Below, in pieces: positions 31,263 through 42,957 of a stretch of 64,000 nucleotides of DNA (positions are counted from its first letter, which is position 1; each line of letters begins with the position of its first letter). Made by a program: the position numbers and the translations under genes. The notes below the pieces were generated by a model. It did no database searches, was not told where the DNA came from, and was given only the letters and a program-made list of their open reading frames with translations. Source of the stretch: Nilaparvata lugens (taxonomy: Eukaryota; Arthropoda; Insecta; Hemiptera; Delphacidae); the NCBI RefSeq assembly GCF_014356525.2, contig NC_052510.1, positions 52,280,619-52,344,618 on the forward strand, given 5' to 3'.

Positions 31263-33758
31263 CAGTAGCTTGTATACGAGATTCAGTTTGTCTTTTCTGT
31301 CTTATATAAGTCTTATATTCAGTTTGTCAGTGTATCTGTCTTCATTATGTCAGTTAATTATGAGTAGTATCTTTGGATATTGCCAGAGTTATGTAAAGAT
31401 GATAAGTCATTACCTGCTTGTTTAGTGGATGGTATCAACCAGTTCCATCTCATTACGAGCAGCACTGTGGAAAATAATTGAACCCCTAATCGATTACTCT
31501 ACAAAGGACGGACTCAGCTCTCCTGTCGACCTTTCGATCACATAATGTATACTCATTGTAAAGGTATACTCTACAGTATAATGCTAAACCGTAGTATAGA
31601 ATCCAAGGGTTATGTTGGAATTAATTGAAGCCGGGGGTTAATTTAGCTTGTAGCTGATACCACCAAGTAAGCATGGGTAACCGTTGATAGTTATAGTTAA
31701 TTGTTAACAGTTCAACTGGTTTAACAGTTTAACGATAATTCATCTACGTAAACATTTAACAGTTCAACTGGTTCAACAGTTTGACGATAACAGTTCAAGC
31801 TTAAACGGAACTCTACTGTTTCAAATAAACGCTAAATAGTGAATGAACCAGTTGAAGCTCCAGTCTTTTTTGGAAACCTATTATGTAAACATAGGTTCAT
31901 TGTCGTTTCCTGTTTGTTGTATTGAATGTTATTAGATACGTTTGAATGTTTTGATTGATTATTAAAAATCGATTATTCCTGCTAGAATAATCGTCTTCGC
32001 TTCCATTATGACTGTCACTGATGAATAACGTGTTAAAATCTAGTTGAATATGAAAATCTATCATTTGCTGCATCGTTTTCAAACATGAGTGATCTTCTTA
32101 TGTTGAAGAATTGATTAAGAGTGGCATTATTATTATTATTTTAGTGGTAGCATAAGACTTTCTGACATTCTCCCGGACAATTTGGTTCCAGTTGAATGTC
32201 CATTGGTGAAAGATCAAAAAAGTGTACATAAAATTATACAGAAAGTGTACAGAAAATTCAAAAGCTTACTTTTGGCCGAAAAGGAAGTGTACATGGGTGA
32301 ATGAGAATATCACTTCGTTTGTTTGATTTCATATTTCAATAAACTAGAGTTTACAGGCATATTTCAAATATCAAAACAAAGCACATAAAACAACACACAG
32401 TGCGTTTTAACTCAACACATTAAGTATTGACTCGTATTAACTCGTTCACATTAACTCAATGAGTTAATATTTTTGGGAAAATATAGCTGAATCTATGACA
32501 ACCAAAAACCAGTTAATCCAACTAGCTGGAAGATCAGTTTCATTAACTAGCGTTGATAGATCAACGTTCACACCAGCTAAAACAAACATTCACGTCTTAT
32601 GTTCTTGTATGTTATCTTCTCGTTCCTGAACCGATAGCAGTGGCTTTAATCTCAGATCTGTCTGAAGGCCAATTTAAGCAATGGCATGGATTCTTGTTTG
32701 TATCAAGCAACAAGCATCTTGTTTGGCTACTTGACAATAAATCTGAGCGTAGAGTGATGATCGAAAGGGGGGGGGGAAGAAAGACGTTGTCATTCCACTC
32801 ACAAATCCCCTACTTGATTAGCCAACAGCTTTGAATGTAGAGTGGAAGGTGAAGGCCGAAACCCTCAAATGAAATCAAACCTATGAGATGAGAACTATTA
32901 GAAACTCTTCAAGAAATCAACCCAAGTGAAGTTTGAGATTTTTGAAGAAGTAAAACTATTAAGGGAATACAGCTTAATTGAATATAAGGAATATAGAATT
33001 TTCAAGCCGTTCTTGATTGTATCATTATCATGGGGGAAAGTTTGCGGAACTAATGACAGTATGTGAGACTGTTATATTAAATCAATTTAGATGCAGTTTG
33101 TGCCAAAAGGAAGTTTATTGCCTAAAAAAGGCAATCTTGGTATATTTAGATTTTATTTTTATTTTGAAAAAACCTATGTTATTTGGTTTGAAATTTATCC
33201 TCTGGAGTTATAGTCGAGACAATTATCATATTCCTGAGAGCTTCAAATATTCAACCGAGAGTTAATTGATGGGAAAATAGCAAAAAGTCCTGTTGAGTGA
33301 TAAATTCCTATTTGTCGACTGCGCTATGAGAGTGATACCAGATTACATCAATTTATTGTTTTAGTTGATACATTACTAGTAGGTATTCTGATAACAGCAA
33401 ATTGAGATTTTCAAGAGAATCAAAGATAACACCGTTAACATGAAGCTCTACATTCTCAATTCGAACAAGGAAAATCACAATAATTACCTGATAGAAATCG
33501 GTGATGCCTTTGAGAAATACTTGCTCGATTATATCGGATGTCAATTCTCCATTTCAGATATTATATCCATTTTCAATTATCCATTTATAATAATACATAC
33601 AGAGAAACTTGGATAATAATGTGCAACTAAAACGATAATTATTCTACTTATTCTTCAAAATACTTCCTCAATAGGTATGGAATAGTAATATTCTCACCTG
33701 TAATAGTAAGTAATGTTTGTAGAATTTTTTCCGTGATGAGAGTATAGCATTTATATTT
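31263..33758. other. unassigned AT-rich region
   Basis: No gene is supported. A 60-70 bp phrase with ACAGTTCAACTGGTTYAACAGTTT occurs twice at 31,705-31,800. A G9-10 homopolymer is present near 32,768. Nothing else is recognised. Confidence 0.3.
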
Positions 33759-33764
33759 TTGAAA

Positions 33765-34075
33765 CACATCCATCATCATCATCATCATCATCCATCATGG
33801 TCTAGGCTTGTAAAGCCTGTTCTGGTATCCACCGCTTCCTCGGTCTTCCGACGTCTCTTTTCTCATCCAACTGCAACTTCCAAGCTTGTAGTGGAAGACG
33901 CGTTGGTGGCATACGACGCAGGTGACTTGTCCACTTCAATCTTTTTTTTTATGATTTCTGTTAGTGGTTGCACATTGCACTCACTTCGAATTGTTTCATT
34001 TCTTATGTGGTCTCGTCTTGAGAATCCTTGAATGCTTCGCAGAAGCCTCATCTCTGATGCCTGGAACACATCCAA
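33765..34075 (-). pseudogene. LINE ORF2 3' end fragment, copy 2, with (GAT)n tail
   Basis: Minus-strand translation gives EMRLLRSIQGFSRRDHIRNE, then TIRSECNVQPL. After a one-base break come WTSHLRRMPPTRLP and DVGRPRKRW, followed by a stop. The + strand shows CATCATCATCATCATCATCC just beyond the stop, a (GAT)n 3' tail. It is the same LINE family as the copies at 30,968 and 35,495, and is the best-preserved tail of the three. Confidence 0.85.
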
Positions 34076-35269
34076 AATAACTATAAAAATATTTATGAGA
34101 ATCTATAACAATTAACTCCTATACAAAGAAACATCACTCACAGTGGTCAATTCTCAATCCTCACTCACAATTCCATCTTTATTCATTTTTCATCTCCCAC
34201 CATAGAGGAATTCCCATGAGATCCCCTCGTGATTCAAACAAAGGCCTCACAGTCCACTCACTTGTGACGATTTAGGCTGTCATGATTCAAACAAAACATT
34301 TTCACTATCAATGAACGTGGTTACTGGCAATCTCGAATGAGTAATGAATCAATTGGTACTCTGTGTTCTGTGTTACCGGCTGAGTGTTCGCTGCAGCTGA
34401 TATTGGAGACTGGAGACACTACTATCAGTCTCTCCCACAAATTAGCCGAGCAAAGTAGAGTGTGGGTGGTGGTTTTGAGGGGGGGGAAATTGAGGGTCTT
34501 CGGGGGTACCCTGCTAATTGCTCCAGTAATAACGTCTCTTTCAACCCTTCGCGATTAATTCCTGAACCCCCCACCGTCCCATCCAACTCACCTTCCCATC
34601 AAATTCCTCGCGAATAAATTGGGGGAGGGTAGGAGACAATCAGAGACATTTTTCTTCGATACGTTGCAGCAACACAACAAATCAAACTAAACTCGAGTGA
34701 GATGAGTTGGATTTATTACTTATCAAATCAGATTGATAGTAAACTCCAATATTAATCCAAATTAATTTTCAGAATAGTAGTGTAGGAGGAAAGCAGATTT
34801 AATTTGAACGGTAGATTTCAATATTAATCTAATTCTGATTACTTGCCGAATGACCAAGCTCTGTTTGGATCGTTGTTATCAAGAACTATCAGTGAGAAAA
34901 TCTGTACTGGAAACCTCTGTGAGAGTTTGAAATTGTTCCACTTTAGCTGTATTTATTATTTAGCGTATGGCAGATACACAACACATATAAAGCTCATGAG
35001 TCTCAAATGTCTCATATATACACTAATACACATATACACTAATATTTTTTTCAATGTCTTTAAGATGATGTGTAGTTTTTGGTCAGGAGAACATAAGTTT
35101 GTCTGACCATCATCATTTGCTATTTACTATTTACTTGAGCTGCATCTTATGGTCGACTTCAAGTACAATGTAATATGATGTCCCAATTATTCAAATCTCA
35201 AACAGAATAGTAGAAGTAGCTAAAATGGGATAGGTGGTAGAAGTCTTGTAAAAATTTGAAGACTTATAA
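34076..35269. other. unassigned; short dispersed repeat at 35,060-35,115
   Basis: A GC-richer patch at 34,360-34,640 includes runs of G and C but has no recognisable domain. At about 35,060-35,115 the phrase GTGTAGTTTTTGGTCAGGAG followed by AACATAAGTTTGTCTGACC repeats the one at 22,780-22,835. Nothing else is recognised. Confidence 0.3.
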
Positions 35270-35980
35270 GCTCATAGGAAAAGTTGAATGAATTGATTTA
35301 TTATTTCCAAAAACACTGTAACAGAGCAATACAATTATTATCATTTATATTTGGGAAATCACTTCACAAGGTAAATTCTTTTTAATAATTTAAGAATGTA
35401 TTCAGGATGACTGGAACTATTGAAATGAGTAAAAGTCAATTTTTCATTCATCAGCCAATATTTTTGGTGCATTAATTATGTTATTTATTGTCATCTCTCA
35501 CTTGGCCTTCCCATATTGTCTATAGACCTTCTGGTCTATAATTTAATACTTGAAGGGAAAGCCTTTCTGCAGACATTAATTTTATATGATTCTTCCATTG
35601 TATTCGGTATCCTAGAACTTCTTCATACAAATTGAATATTCCCAGCTCAGATCGGATATCTTCATTTCTAAAACGATCTCTCCGATTGTAGCACTCAGTT
35701 CTGCGGAGGAATCTCATCTCTGCCGCCTGTACTCTACTCTCAAGTGGCTTCGTTGAAGTACTGTGTATAAAGCAGTTTTTTTGTAAGTCGTAGCAGGCAA
35801 TAGCCAAATCCTCGCACGTAAGATGATGATGCTTAATTATGTTTTTCATTTTTATTCTTGTGGTCTGAGATTTCCTATACCAAAAAATTATGACAGATTT
35901 TTAATAGCAAATCACAAAACTTTGACATCATCCAATACTATGACATACCTTATGACAGTTGAAAATCATCATCCCCCACC
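35270..35980 (+). repeat. dispersed duplication 'D', unit 1, split by a LINE fragment
   Basis: Segments 35,270-35,490 and 35,835-35,975 correspond in order to 36,180-36,400 and 36,400-36,660 of unit 2. Shared phrases include AATGTATTCAGGA, TTTTTGGTGCATTAA and AGCAAATCACAAAACTTTGACATC. The LINE tail at 35,495-35,750 interrupts this unit but not unit 2, so it inserted after the duplication. Identity is roughly 85 percent by eye. Confidence 0.6.
35495..35750 (-). pseudogene. LINE ORF2 3' end fragment, copy 3
   Basis: Minus-strand frame reads SRVQAAEMRFLRRTECYNRR, then DRFRNEDIRSELGIFN, YRIQWKNHI and LNYRPEGL, then a stop. GRPSER remains in a shifted frame. This is the same C-terminal LINE signature as the two other copies. 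It is broken and 5'-truncated. Confidence 0.75.
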
Positions 35981-36179
35981 TTCATATCCTGATGCTGCTA
36001 TTAAGACAAACTGGAATACTGTTGAGATGCTGTTTCAAGCTGAAACAGTTTCAGGTGTTGAGGGTTCTCAACGATGCAACTTTAATAGAAAATTTCCAGA
36101 AATTTGAATACTTACATAATTTTACTTCGGACGAAAATATGCCCGTCTCAATTTTCAAAACAACACATAGCCTATTGAA

Positions 36180-36665
36180 AACTTATAGCAGAAGTTGAAT
36201 GACTTGATTAATTATTTTCAAACACTGTTACATAGCAATTCAATTGATATCACTTATATTTGAGAAATACTTCACAAATTAAATTTTTTTTTAATAATTT
36301 GAAAATGTATTCAGGAAGACTGGAGCTACTGAAGTGAGAAAAAAACAATTTTCCATTCCTCAGCCGAATTTTTTGGTGCATTAAATATGTATTTATTATT
36401 ATTTTTGTAGTCTGTAATTTTCTATTCTAAAAGAGTGCCGTATTAAAGATTTTCAATAACAAATCACAAAACTTTTTGTGTAGTTGAGAAGTTGATGTTG
36501 TGGTAATTATTCATATTGAATGAAAAAGACTAAGAAATTGTCAAAAAATAAATCAATAAATCAGTGGTTTTTTGACAATTTCTTAGTCTTTTTCATTCAA
36601 TAAATCACAAAACTGTGATATCATCCAATGCTATTACATACCTTATGACAGCTCATGAAATCATT
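36180..36665 (+). repeat. dispersed duplication 'D', unit 2, with MITE insertion
   Basis: Second copy of the D segment. Its continuity is interrupted at AAATCACAAAACT by the MITE at 36,474-36,608. The sequence resumes with the duplicated AAATCACAAAACT, then GTGATATCATCCAATGC. Confidence 0.6.
36474..36608. mobile_element. hairpin MITE 'H', short copy with about 13-bp target duplication
   Basis: Starts TTTTGTGTAGTTGAGAAGTTG and ends TTCTTAGTCTTTTTCATTCAA(T). An inner inverted pair (GAATGAAAAAGACTAAGAAATTG and its complement) forms the hairpin. AAATCACAAAACT occurs on both sides and only once in the unoccupied D unit 1 (near 35,911), which proves a target duplication. Confidence 0.8.
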
Positions 36666-39600
36666 TTCCGCCATCTTGGATCTGTCATATGGATCCAACT
36701 TCACTTCGAATCCAGCTTCATTTTGAATTCAACTTCATTTTTTCAAATGGAATGGTGGTCATGAGATACATGATTTATATACAGCATTTCAAAGGAAAAT
36801 TAATGGCGAAACCCAGACATCGATATCTCAAACCGTTTCAATGACCTCAACATTTTGAAGGTACTAATAAATGATACGAAATTCTCTCTAAAGTTCTTGT
36901 CAAACATACAAACAGATAGAAAACGATTTTGGGCTCTAGAAAGTCAAAAGTGAGAGCTTCGCTAACGCTCGTTCAATTATCTCGGTATAGTATGGTTCAG
37001 TATAAATCGATTGTGGATATAGTACATGCAATTGGGAAATTTGAAGTATGTAAATATCTTATATATTGGCAATAGAAAGTAGGTACAATACGCCTACAAT
37101 AGTGCAACAGGAACCGTATTTATCATATGAATAATATTGGCTATAAATTATTTCAATCATTCAATATTATTTTAGAATGAAGTCAAGTCGAAAAGTTAAT
37201 GAAGAGTGAAAAATTTTGAAGAGAGTAATAAATTTATGTAAGAGTGATTGCATTTCAATAGTATTTTGTGTGAAATCGGAATAGTCAACCGAATTTGATA
37301 GATTATCTCACATGTAATTGAAAAGTTGTGAGTTTTATTCTGAGATCAATCAATGGGGAGAGAATATATGGATTGAAATTTGAAGCAAGAAGTCTCCTAT
37401 TCTATTTTCTGTTTTTATTGAAGCGATGCTCATTGATCTAACCCAGAACTGAAGAACACTTTCTCTGGTTCAATGGACTATTCTCATATCAGACATTCTT
37501 TTCCCTAATACGAATGATTAGGATTCCAGAATTATTCAATACTTATTAAAGGTTCTGCTTTCGAAAAAAAATATTTTGATGAATCCAAACTCATTGACTT
37601 TCATATATTGCCAATTTTATATGAGGATCGTACTGAGAAAAATTGAATTATTCAACTTATTGCATATATTTCATCTACTTCCAATAAGAGGGCAGACTTT
37701 TACTCGTTAAAGTATCCTGGATTCCTGCCAGTAATGTGGAAACACCCAAAATGACAAACAAAACCTGAAATAATTTGATCATATCTCGATGTTTGTTTCA
37801 AACTGTTTCGCTAGGGAGAAGAAAAATTCATAGGAAAACAATGAATATGGATTTGGATTAGATTGAATTATAAAACCTAAACTTCAAATCCAATGGGAGC
37901 TCTGAGAATCATGGAGTTGAACAATTGTTCAGGATTTAGGGATACAGTATCGGAAAATGATAGCGAAATACATTGTATGCATTCATAAGCTTTATCTCTG
38001 AATACCCAGCAATAAAGCACGATCTAGTAGGTCCATATATTCTGCTATTCTCTACTTTTCCATGCAGTTTTCGAATTTCATTCCTTGACAATTCTCTCTC
38101 TTTCACTTTTATAATCATAAATCTGAATTTATTGTTTTTATCCTCCCTACTATCTACAGAAAGCAACCAAAGCTCCATTTTTGACCTTGGCTTGTCTAGT
38201 GAGTCATAGCATTTCCCTAATGCATCATACACTGTATTTTATTTGAATGGAATCCAACTTTAGTAATATCAACCGTACTACATAATCTCACAAATATTGC
38301 TTATTCCTGAATGGTTTACTTGGAATGAAATGCTATTCTAACACTCTATCAATATCAAACAATTCATTCAAATCTTCAAAATAATTCATTCAAATCTTCA
38401 ATAACACTGAATTGTTCTGAATCATATTCTGAATCGACTTTGAAAAGACATTGCCATAATTATTCTGAATGATAGTTACGTTTATCTATTTTGAAAATCA
38501 TTTCATAATAAAGTTTCGATGGAGTAGTAAGAAATAGGTTAGTAGTTTCACGGTCAGATTCTGCACAGAATCTAGTCCTAACTTCGTTAAAGTAATGAGG
38601 AAGACCTACGGTTTTGTAAGCCTCTCAAGTCATAATGAATTTGCAAAATTTCAATGCCACATCATTCATAATAAGATCTGTGTGGAGATTAGTTGAAGAT
38701 ATTTTGTACAGTATTAGAATCTTACACAGAGTTCTTACTTACAGTTCTAGACTCATTTCAGCCAAATCCTCAACCTTGAATACCACTCTAATCCCTCAAA
38801 GATTTTCAAATTAGTTACATACTCAAATGAATGAAATGAGTTACTCATTGTTCAACAGCTACGAAACTCACGACCATAAGACATCAAAATATTTAATAAT
38901 ACAGAATAATGCAATAACAACAATGAAAAATATCAAATGATAAATCATTATAAAAGACAACAACGAGATATCAAATAATCATTAGTAGTAAATCACATTT
39001 CTGTGGATTAGAATCCATTAGAATACGTACATCATGAGTAAACGTTGAAGCTACATCTTCCGTCAGTGGACTATTAATAATATTTGAGAGCTCTCTCTTC
39101 ACTTGAATCATCAGACATAAAGACATCATCACGCATGAATTGATTCAGTCGCTCGGGCCTCAGCTTTCAGCTGGTCTCCTAAGCAACCGAGCCTCACAAG
39201 TTTGCGCACCATTACATCTATTCTTATGGTTTCCACTGCCAACAAATCTCCAGCCTCACGATATTATTTGTCAACATTACAACAATCCCACACGCTTTCA
39301 TATCAAGTGATTATAACTGTTTGGACGATTAGGCTTGGCGGGAGATTTCAGTGGGTTTTCAAGTCTAATAAAAAATAATGTATTTTCATATGAATAATGA
39401 ATAATGAATTTACTGCCAAATACTAGAAATATTTTTACAAATGAAATAATCTTTAAATTACAATAGTTTTTGGCGTGACTGGAAAAGAAGCCTTGAGCTC
39501 CAGCCACGAGTTCTAAAAATAAGAAATACGTTTTTTTAATCTAATAACAGCAGTACAAATGATACAATTCTGATCTATGGATGTTGAATTTTATCAATAA

Positions 39601-40280
39601 TCAAGTACTTGATAAATAAAATATAGATGCACAGACAAATAATATAAAAATTGTCAAGTTTTAATAATTTTTACACAATAAATTAATATTGCCAAAAATT
39701 GGTGATTCAGCCAACTCAATGCTACTGTATGCTACTTGTTTCACGATAACAATAAATCGAGTAACATCAATTCAGAAAAATATCTCTATTATAGAAAGTA
39801 GAGTTAGGGAACGAACATAACGGTCAGGTCGATACGTAGATTTCAGCTAGCTATATGGATCAGCTTCTTTATGGATGACTCCAAATGTACTCATTATTGC
39901 ACAGCTGTTTAATAGCATCGATTTTCACCGCAACTAACTCGTTCTATCCGGAGCTTAAGGTGCCTCTTAGTAGAGGTCAAATGTTTATTTCAAGTGAAAC
40001 TATAAAATATTGAGTTTTCCATCTTAATATTTTTGGTTATCTGATATTGTGACTACAATACTGCTACTATACAGGATTAACAACTATACTATACTACTCT
40101 ACACTTCAGTTACTATACTACCACTATACTGCTATACATGATCAATATGTTATGTATAACAGTAATTCTGTAACCTTGCTGTTAATCTGTATATTTATGT
40201 AGTGCATGTTTGCATGCTATAAATAATTTCTCAGTTACGTTTCAAGATCAATTTAATTTGTTGACAAAACCATAGAGAGA
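36666..40280. other. unassigned AT-rich region
   Basis: 3.6 kb without a supportable gene. Open frames of 60-98 residues on both strands (for example 37,936-38,232) lack domains. No clear terminal repeats were found. An exon too short to recognise cannot be excluded. Confidence 0.3.
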
Positions 40281-40444
40281 ATAATTAAGGACTGGAAATT
40301 TTGTGAAGTGAACAACTACAAGACTTAACCTATTTCGGACTATGTGTAACCTTATCCAAATTTGGGAGAGGAATAGCACAAGGTTACCTTATTTTTTCTC
40401 TCCCTATCATTTTTATGATGAACTTATTGTATGAATCAATCAAT
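40281..40444 (+). repeat. dispersed 160-bp repeat 'G', copy 2
   Basis: Close match to 12,290-12,452: AATTAAGGACTGGAAATTTT, GAACAACTACAAGA, GAATAGCACAAGGTTACC, ending GTATGAATCAATCAA. The same orientation and end point support a defined element rather than chance similarity. Confidence 0.6.
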
Positions 40445-42454
40445 ATGAGAATAGTCCCTAATTAACACAATTTCTGATGATACTGATAACTGATTTACCC
40501 AATTAATTGATAAACACTAGTCAATTATCAAACTGTTTAATGGTTCAACAAGTTCAAGCTACATGAAAATCCACTTGAATTCTGAATAATTGGGAATGAA
40601 TTCAATCATGTCAGATAATGATATTTAAAATCAAATGAATCACACACCCGATCCTCCAAGCCGTCTCTACTCATCGCATCCAACAGATACAAAGTTCCAT
40701 ATTACTTTGAGTCGATTATGAAATAATGCAACCCAGGATCATAGTTAGTACCTGTCTGGTCCAATATCAGTTCCATTATGTTTCTATCGGTTTTGTTATG
40801 AGTGGAGGATGATATCTGCCAACCTGTAATGAGAATTGCTGCTCAATTTTGCCGAATTAATTCCATACATCACCTTCGCTTACTCCAATTTACAACTGTG
40901 AATTATTGCTTTTCGATCGGAACAATGACGGATTCAATTTTGAATTTTGCCACCCACCTATTTGATAATCCTCGCGGTTTCATTATATACCTTTTGATTC
41001 GTCATTTTTCAATGAACGGAAATCCAATTTTCTATTTTCCTGCTCATCATCCATGAACTTTGTGGTTTGTTTTGTCTTTTTTCCATCGTTTTCTAACAAC
41101 TTCCCACTTACAATGTAAATTAAATTTCAAATCAACCAACCCATTTATCTACCAATAATCGATAAGTTCTTATCATTTTCTCATTATTTTCAATGAATGT
41201 GTAACGTATAATCCAACTAAGTTTGCCTACTGATCCCTAATTACCTCTTTCGAAATTGCAATTGCTGAAAATGTTGACGTAGCAGTTAATGATGTTTGTG
41301 ATAATGTTGTGAGAGTGAGCACCTGTTAATAAAGCTCATTATTAAAGATGACCCACTGGTCAAATACGAATCTGATAGAATTGTTCCTCTGTTTATTTCG
41401 TACTTCAGAGTCCAGTTTGTTCTTCTATCCTCTAGTATTTAAGTGTTTTGTTTTGACAAATTGTTTCCACTAGAGATGCAACATTTCGTGCTATTTTGGT
41501 CTGAGAGTCACCTCATTACATGTATTTCACAGCAAATATAACGAATCTGTTTTGATTCACTGTATATAACCATAGAGTAAAGATACTGTTCAACTTCTAT
41601 TCATTTGTCTCTGATATAACTCACATATCCTCACTTTAACGACAAAATTTGCGTTGTCATCTTTAATATGAATGACGTGCATTTTACTGCGAAATGATAA
41701 CTATTTACTCACTTTCTACGAGGAAGCACGAGTTGATCTCTAGTTATCAGCTATGTAGTTCTCAGTAATTAACGTACCACCAGCACTAAACATAAAACTA
41801 GGTTCAGCTTCAGCTATAAATATAGAGCTGAAAATAGAAATATTCTAGTCATGTGTACGCTTTACTCCTGTTAGTTGATTTGAGAAAATTGATATTCCTA
41901 AGTGAAGTGATATATGAGTTAGTTGACTAGATTGACATTGAGCTTCACGCCAAGAATGCTGTAGCAAGTGATTTTATTTTCCTAAGGAAATCATTTTACG
42001 AGGAAACATGCGTCATCCACGAATCATCCTTGTTATCATCAATGTCTATGTAATAGTTATGAATAATAAGTATTCAGTTATGAAAAACTGATACTAGCAC
42101 TAGGGAAAAAACTGGAAATAGTCTCATACAGAACTTATTTAGTTGACTGTTTTGGTGAGGGCTACTCGTATTTATGTAGAAATTAAAAAATCTAAGTACC
42201 CTTTTTAAATCTTTATTTCATTACCCACATCATGTTTTTGGCATATAATGTCATTTCTATTCTCTATTTCATTCATTTTCTCCTCGATATTGCCATTCTT
42301 CTGCAATAAAAAAGTTTAGAGATAAGGGTACTTACAGAACTATTTTATTCTTTCAAACTCAAAATTCAAATTTATTTATTCATCGAAAAGCATAATTACA
42401 AAATCATAGTGTAACAATAGTATAATGAACATACTCCCTGCGTGGATTTGTGAG
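40445..42454. other. unassigned sequence upstream of the neuropeptide gene
   Basis: No gene or repeat is recognised in about 2 kb. It would contain the promoter-proximal control region if the TATA box at 42,456 is the gene's own promoter. Confidence 0.3.
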
Positions 42455-42455
42455 G

Positions 42456-42463
42456 TATATAAG
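42456..42463 (+). promoter_or_regulatory. candidate TATA box of the neuropeptide gene
   Basis: TATATAAG lies 77 bases before the start codon. Initiation about 31 bases downstream would fall near A42,487, giving a 46-base 5' UTR. The competing reading is that TTGGGAATTCCAG, ending at 42,516, is a splice acceptor and the 5' UTR starts in an upstream exon. Transcript 5' ends would decide. Confidence 0.4.
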
Positions 42464-42532
42464 GTGTCAATGACTATAAATACTTGACAGACGTTGTTGT
42501 GATTTGGGAATTCCAGGAGATTCGGACCAAGG

Positions 42533-42710
42533 ATGCTGTGGCGAGTGATGGTGCTGAGCTGCGCATGCGTGGTGGTGCGTGCGAGTGGCAGTGGTGCGGC
42601 TGCAGCCGATCATCTGCTGGAGCCAAGATGGCAGCGGGAGGTGCGGGCACTGCTCGAGGCTAGCAGCTGGCTGCAACCGAGTGGGCCCGGTCATGGACGT
42701 ACTTCGCGAG
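42533..42710 (+). CDS. neuropeptide precursor, coding exon 1 (signal peptide)
   Basis: Encodes residues 1-59 plus the first base of codon 60. It starts MLWRVMVLSCACVVVRASG; the hydrophobic core at residues 5-15 is a signal peptide, with likely cleavage around residues 19-25 after small residues. A propeptide stretch (LLEPRWQREVRALLEASSWL) follows. The exon ends CGCGAG|GTCTGT, a good donor. The joined codon (G + AT) gives Asp and continues in frame into exon 2. The exon is strongly GC-rich in AT-rich surroundings. The start is the first ATG, in context CCAAGGATG. The opposite-strand frame here is a shadow. Confidence 0.8.
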
Positions 42711-42825
42711 GTCTGTACACATCCTGAAACATTCTTACACATTTTTCACTCAATACAACTAGCTTCTGTATCAGTTAGTGTGAAAATAGCATACCTGTTG
42801 ACATCGACTACGTCAACATGGTGCT

Positions 42826-42957
42826 TGTTGCACAAAATTTTAATCGTGATTAATTTCACAAGAACCAATCAGAGAGGCTATCTGTTCTAAAAAGCCTTCT
42901 CTGATTGGTTCTCGTGAAATTAATAACGATTAAAACTTGACCGGCTTTTATGCAACC
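42826..42957. repeat. hairpin, arms about 55 bp, inside the intron
   Basis: ATTAATTTCACAAGAACCAATCAGAGA on the left faces TCTCTGATTGGTTCTCGTGAAATTAAT on the right. Flanking TTGCACAAAATTTTAATCGTG and CGATTAAAACTTG...TGCAACC continue the pairing. This is probably a hairpin MITE. It lies about 115 bp after the donor site. Confidence 0.65.

Noticed and set aside
42467..42742. 91-residue minus-strand frame opposite the neuropeptide exon 1
   Set aside because: It is a shadow of the GC-rich coding exon. The + strand has the signal peptide, splice donor and in-frame continuation.
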